DNA of 64,000 nucleotides from Bacteroidota bacterium (GTDB lineage Bacteria > Bacteroidota > Bacteroidia > UKL13-3), in the NCBI GenBank assembly GCA_027487835.1, contig JAIYCU010000003.1, positions 1 through 64,000 on the forward strand, read 5' to 3'. Both the position numbers and the translations under genes were made by a program. This document shows positions 60,891-64,000 of the stretch, piece after piece. The notes beneath the pieces were generated by a model, which had not been told where the DNA came from, did no database searches, and was given only the letters and a program-made list of their open reading frames with translations. Position 1 is the first letter of the stretch, and every line of letters starts with the position of its first letter.

Positions 60891-62300
60891 TTAAAACTTA
60901 AAGTAATAATTATTTATAGTCCAAAAAGTAGTGAAAGCTGAAATTACTATGGCTAAGAATATATATATAAACCATCTTTTTGAAAAACTTAAAGTACCGA
61001 GGTAAACATCAAAATTACGAGTACCCATTTTTCTACTTATCCAATCAAATGGTGCAAAAAGTAAGAAAATGATTAGGCCATGTTTAAACAACCAAAATAA
61101 TGTAACACTATTACAAGTTGTAGGAGAGAATAATTTACCATAGGTTAATAATGGCAACTTTGAACTAAAAATAATCGCTAAAAAAGAGGCAAATGTTAAA
61201 TGATAGAATAAACCCAAAACTTTCTTTATCCTAGGTGAAATGAAATTGAAGTATGGCAGAAGCCTTTCTTCGCCAATTACCCATAATCCATTCAACAAAC
61301 CCCAAATTGCAAATTGAAATGAAATGCCATGCCAAAGTCCAATGAGTAAAAATGTAACAAGCATAGCGATATTCAAACCTAGTTTGCTTCTTACTTTCTT
61401 TGCAATTGCAAAAAAAAAGTAATCTCTAAACCAATTATTAAGTGTTATATGCCATTCGCTCCAGAACTTTTTACGAGAGGTAGAGGCGTATACTCTATTT
61501 CCAAAATTTCTAGCTAATTGTATATTGAAAATCCGAGATATGCCAGTGAAAATATCAACATAGGAACTAAATGTAAAGTATAAATAAAAGAAAAAAGATA
61601 AACCTTGGAGAAGGATTAAAAATCCACTCGCATCACTTTTTTCAATGGTTTTCATATAAACATAAAACTGTTGTCCAAGCACAAAATTTTTGAACACTCC
61701 CCATAGAAACAACCTAAAGCCATAGGAAAAATTTCGATTAGATAAAAACAACTCACCTTTAAACTGACCTAAAAGTTGAGAACTTCTGTGCAATGGACCA
61801 GATAATAAAATTGGAAAGAAAATAATATAAAGTAAAATTCTTAGAAAATTTGGTTCTGGTTTTACATACCTCTTTCGTATGTCTATTAGATACCCAATTC
61901 CATTGAAAGTAAAATAAGAAAAACATAAAAATGCAGGTGTTAAATCCTCGAAATGCCAATACTCTATAATTATACTTGAATCATTCCAATTTGTATTAAT
62001 AGGAATAATTGAAGATAATTTAGAAACAAGTAAAGGTATAAGACATAGTAAAACATACCCAGCAGTTACTGTCTTTGCTAGATTTTGGTTAAGACTAATT
62101 TTATTTATATGATGAGACCCAAAATAAACTACCGCTGCAAAAACCAAGGCGATTATAACTTGATTTCCTAAAATCAAACTGTAAAAAAGCAAGCTAACCG
62201 ATAGCAGGACAATCCATCTATGGGTTGGATTGAAAATTATAAAGCCAACTACACCGGCAAGTATGGAAATAAAAAGTATGGAAAAATTTATACTTAACAT
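60891..62300 (-). CDS. MBOAT-family O-acyltransferase (AlgI/DltB-like)
   Basis: A polytopic enzyme of 469 residues that transfers an acyl group across the membrane to a hydroxyl of an extracellular acceptor. Typical AlgI/DltB blocks are FFPILLSGPLHRSSQLLGQF, YVDIFTGISRIFNI, and the two conserved histidines His284 in SEWHITLNNWFRDY and His324 in LIGLWHGISFQFAIWGLLNG. The genes on both sides (P450 at 5 bases, SGNH at 3 bases) make a tight operon. AlgI and DltB take their acyl group from a cytoplasmic carrier; a carrier protein gene is present two genes upstream. Confidence 0.92.
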   Translation of the reverse strand: MLSINFSILFISILAGVVGFIIFNPTHRWIVLLSVSLLFYSLILGNQVIIALVFAAVVYFGSHHINKISLNQNLAKTVTAGYVLLCLIPLLVSKLSSIIPINTNWNDSSIIIEYWHFEDLTPAFLCFSYFTFNGIGYLIDIRKRYVKPEPNFLRILLYIIFFPILLSGPLHRSSQLLGQFKGELFLSNRNFSYGFRLFLWGVFKNFVLGQQFYVYMKTIEKSDASGFLILLQGLSFFFYLYFTFSSYVDIFTGISRIFNIQLARNFGNRVYASTSRKKFWSEWHITLNNWFRDYFFFAIAKKVRSKLGLNIAMLVTFLLIGLWHGISFQFAIWGLLNGLWVIGEERLLPYFNFISPRIKKVLGLFYHLTFASFLAIIFSSKLPLLTYGKLFSPTTCNSVTLFWLFKHGLIIFLLFAPFDWISRKMGTRNFDVYLGTLSFSKRWFIYIFLAIVISAFTTFWTINNYYFKF

Positions 62301-62305
62301 TTCGA

Positions 62306-63511
62306 TTATTTACGTGTGGCAATTAAGCTATGCATTCCTCTCATAAAAATAGTTTTTTGCCAAACTGGTTCGGCCTTATCATCCAACTTATATTCGTTTA
62401 AATAGCGGGTTACGGGCTTTAGCCAATTTCTAATTTCATTTCTTGCAATTTTCGCACCTAGACATGAATGAACTCCTGTTCCAAATGATAAATGGGGATT
62501 ATACTTTCTATTAAAAATTATTGAATCTGGCATTTCAAAAATTTCAGGATCTCTGTTAGCCGCGGCCAAGGATAAAAACAATCTATCTCCTTTATTTACT
62601 TTTTGATTACTAATCACACAATTTTCATTTGCAATTCTAACGGTGTATTGGAGTGGAGAAACATACCTTAATAATTCTTCTGATAACACATTAATTGCAG
62701 TGTCATCTGCATTAAGAATCCAGTCAGACAATTCTGGATTTTTTAATATCTCATACAAAATTACACTCATCGAATCCTTTGTGGTTTCTAAGGCAGCCAT
62801 AAAAACTACAATCAGAATCGAGATGATTTCATCATTGGTAAAATCAGTTGGTTTTAAAGAATCTGCCTGTTTTAAAAGCGTAACTATATTAGATTGGGTG
62901 GCAGCATCGCTCTTATTATATAGATCTCCAAAAAAATCAAAGGCCCAACTAAAAACAGCATTTATTTCCCGGTAAACACTTTTAGGAACGAACATATCTT
63001 GAGAGATAGCCAATAAATGTGAAAACTTTTTTAATTCTTGAAGCTTACACATGCCTTCAATGCCAAAAAACGACTCGATAACATACAGTGGAATTTGGGT
63101 TGATATATCAACAATATCAATTACATCATTTTGCTTATTGGCTCGTATACAATTCTCCACAGCCGTTTCGATAACTGGATTAAAATTAAATTGCCTAAGG
63201 ATAGAATCAACTAACTGTTTTGTATTTTCATGTTCTTTATCATTTAAATACATGAGCCATTTTGCGGTACCTTTAGATAAAAAAGGGCAAGCGCTCTCCC
63301 CTAAAATTATTAACTCCTTTTCTTTAAAAAAACCGGATAAATTAGTGACACCAAATGAAGGGGATTTCAAGATTGTTTTAACATCCCTATACTTAAAAAA
63401 CATTATCTCATTGTGCACCCCATAATGAATTGGAGCCAACTCTCTGCACTCCTTTAAATGGACATAAGGATTATTAAAATAACCTGGTGTATAAGGATTC
63501 CATCTAATCAT
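62306..63511 (-). CDS. Cytochrome P450
   Basis: A soluble bacterial P450 of 401 residues. The heme loop LSFGTGVHSCLGAKIARNEI places the heme-ligating cysteine at Cys350. The I-helix reads FMAALETTKDSMS with the acid-alcohol pair Glu-Thr, and the ExxR motif is in SEELLRYVSP. All core elements are intact, so it should be active. It overlaps the carrier-protein gene by one base (TAATG). Redox partners are not encoded nearby. Co-transcription with a carrier protein suggests that it oxidises an ACP-tethered chain, as known for several biosynthetic P450s; the substrate is unknown. Confidence 0.95.
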   Translation of the reverse strand: MIRWNPYTPGYFNNPYVHLKECRELAPIHYGVHNEIMFFKYRDVKTILKSPSFGVTNLSGFFKEKELIILGESACPFLSKGTAKWLMYLNDKEHENTKQLVDSILRQFNFNPVIETAVENCIRANKQNDVIDIVDISTQIPLYVIESFFGIEGMCKLQELKKFSHLLAISQDMFVPKSVYREINAVFSWAFDFFGDLYNKSDAATQSNIVTLLKQADSLKPTDFTNDEIISILIVVFMAALETTKDSMSVILYEILKNPELSDWILNADDTAINVLSEELLRYVSPLQYTVRIANENCVISNQKVNKGDRLFLSLAAANRDPEIFEMPDSIIFNRKYNPHLSFGTGVHSCLGAKIARNEIRNWLKPVTRYLNEYKLDDKAEPVWQKTIFMRGMHSLIATRK

Positions 63512-63747
63512 TAGGTGTTGGATTGAATCGCCTCTGAAAGCAGTCGGATACTATTATATTGATAAAACAAAGTTGGATCAATCTCCCTACCTAATATAGT
63601 TTCTAAATCAAATGAGACTGTAATCATAGAAAGTGAGTCTAAATTAAAAAAATCAAATGGAACATCAATTGATACCTGTTCTTTATTAAGTCCACTTTCT
63701 TCAGAAATTTTTTCAACCAGCCAATCCTGAATTTCTTCTTGATTCAT
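63511..63747 (-). CDS. Acyl carrier protein (phosphopantetheinylated)
   Basis: A 78-residue four-helix carrier. The phosphopantetheine serine is Ser38 in FFNLDSLSMITVSFDLE (DSL motif). It is acidic and of normal ACP length, yet no fatty-acid synthase genes flank it. It is the first gene of the four-gene operon and overlaps the P450 start by one base. No adenylation or ligase gene lies in the window, so the charging enzyme must be elsewhere. The dedicated carrier implies that the cargo differs from ordinary fatty-acid intermediates. Confidence 0.92.
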   Translation of the reverse strand: MNQEEIQDWLVEKISEESGLNKEQVSIDVPFDFFNLDSLSMITVSFDLETILGREIDPTLFYQYNSIRLLSEAIQSNT

Positions 63748-63776
63748 AAAATGTTTTAAATAAGAAACAATTTATT

Positions 63777-63793
63777 ACTTTTAAATTAAAAGT
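63777..63793. promoter_or_regulatory. 17-bp inverted repeat upstream of the ACP-P450 operon
   Basis: ACTTTTAA, central A, TTAAAAGT is a perfect palindrome 30-46 bases upstream of the acp ATG. The position suits an operator or promoter element, but it is AT-rich and could arise by chance in this composition. Confidence 0.4.
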
Positions 63794-63849
63794 TTTATTT
63801 TTTTGTTGATTTTGTCAAATAAAAATGCAGTTAAATACTATCTTCATTT

Positions 63850-64000
63850 ATACCAAGCTTTTTAGCTACTCATGTCCCGCCTTATTAGGGAAAGGACCCC
63901 ATTGCAATAAGCACCGAGGCACAATTGTGTCAACACTTATACCTAGTTATGTAATCATATACACCCAGCTGTATACTCACATCTACCAAGTTATGTATTC
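63850..64000. repeat. Second phased 22-bp repeat array, continuing past the window end
   Basis: Cores at about 63856 (ACCAAGCTT), 63901 (CCCCATTG), 63923 (ACAATTGTGT), 63945 (ACCTAGTTATGT), 63967 (ACCCAGCTGTA) and 63989 (ACCAAGTTATGT) keep a 22-bp register; the position expected near 63879 is poorly preserved. The core matches the array at 4680-5060. It lies upstream of the ACP operon, and the number of units beyond base 64000 is unknown. Confidence 0.75.

Noticed and set aside
1-64000. Prophage, insertion sequence, restriction-modification or defence island
   Set aside because: No integrase, transposase, capsid, methyltransferase, toxin-antitoxin or nuclease cluster is present among the translated frames.

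Overview
The window is a low-GC (high-30s % by eye), gene-dense chromosomal segment of a member of the Bacteroidota. The evidence for this is Bacteroidota-type promoters (TTG/TTTG, a spacer of 17-20 nt, then TAnnTTTG), few Shine-Dalgarno sites, several TTG starts, a DUF5606-like protein, an rsh-fur-purA cluster, a fused isobutyryl-CoA mutase (IcmF), a TPR hybrid histidine kinase and SusD-free, Wzx/Wzy-type glycan genes. The order or family cannot be decided from the sequence. No prophage, insertion sequence, rRNA or CRISPR array is visible. One tRNA (Leu, TAG) is present.

Layout. 1-4477 (minus strand): a truncated erythromycin-esterase homologue, a seven-blade propeller lipoprotein and an S41 protease. 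4680-5060: a gene-free stretch filled by a phased 22-bp degenerate repeat. 5161-14432: housekeeping genes (rnhA, two universal stress proteins, a GT9 glycosyltransferase, a saccharopine-dehydrogenase-like enzyme, dnaG, a nucleoside phosphorylase, dprA). 14631-19748: a GT2 enzyme, small secreted or membrane proteins of unknown role, an alkaline phosphatase, a DUF5606 protein and a DUF481-like barrel. 19822-34627: icmF, a hybrid kinase, pdxJ, purA, fur, rsh, tRNA-Leu, tig, an acyl-ACP desaturase, a TatD-type nuclease and yqgE. 35011-36972: an isolated AT-rich acyltransferase-SGNH gene. 37316-41271: pdxH, a WecA-like transferase, rdgB, an unknown gene and ilvE. 41272-54669: an exopolysaccharide locus (five or six glycosyltransferases, Wzy, Wzx, a Wzc-like co-polymerase, a half-length TolC-like protein, a hexapeptide acetyltransferase). 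54709-59964: a MORN/VWA protein, a Maf-thioredoxin fusion, a probable CLC-F fluoride exporter, inorganic pyrophosphatase and a YjdM-like protein. 59961-63747 (minus strand): a compact four-gene operon encoding a carrier protein, a cytochrome P450, an MBOAT acyltransferase and a membrane-anchored SGNH protein. 63850-64000: a second copy of the 22-bp array, running off the window.

The strongest candidates for something undescribed are: (1) the ACP-P450-MBOAT-SGNH operon, which resembles a dlt system in which the adenylation enzyme is absent and a P450 is present; (2) the 22-bp phased arrays, found twice in different gene-free sites; (3) a dispersed near-palindrome GGTTTGAACC/GGTTCAAACC, at least 13 exact copies in both orientations and several reading frames, where about 0.1 would be expected; and (4) the Maf-signal peptide-thioredoxin fusion, whose junction carries an A7 tract. 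Functional calls are from motif recognition only; no database search was possible.
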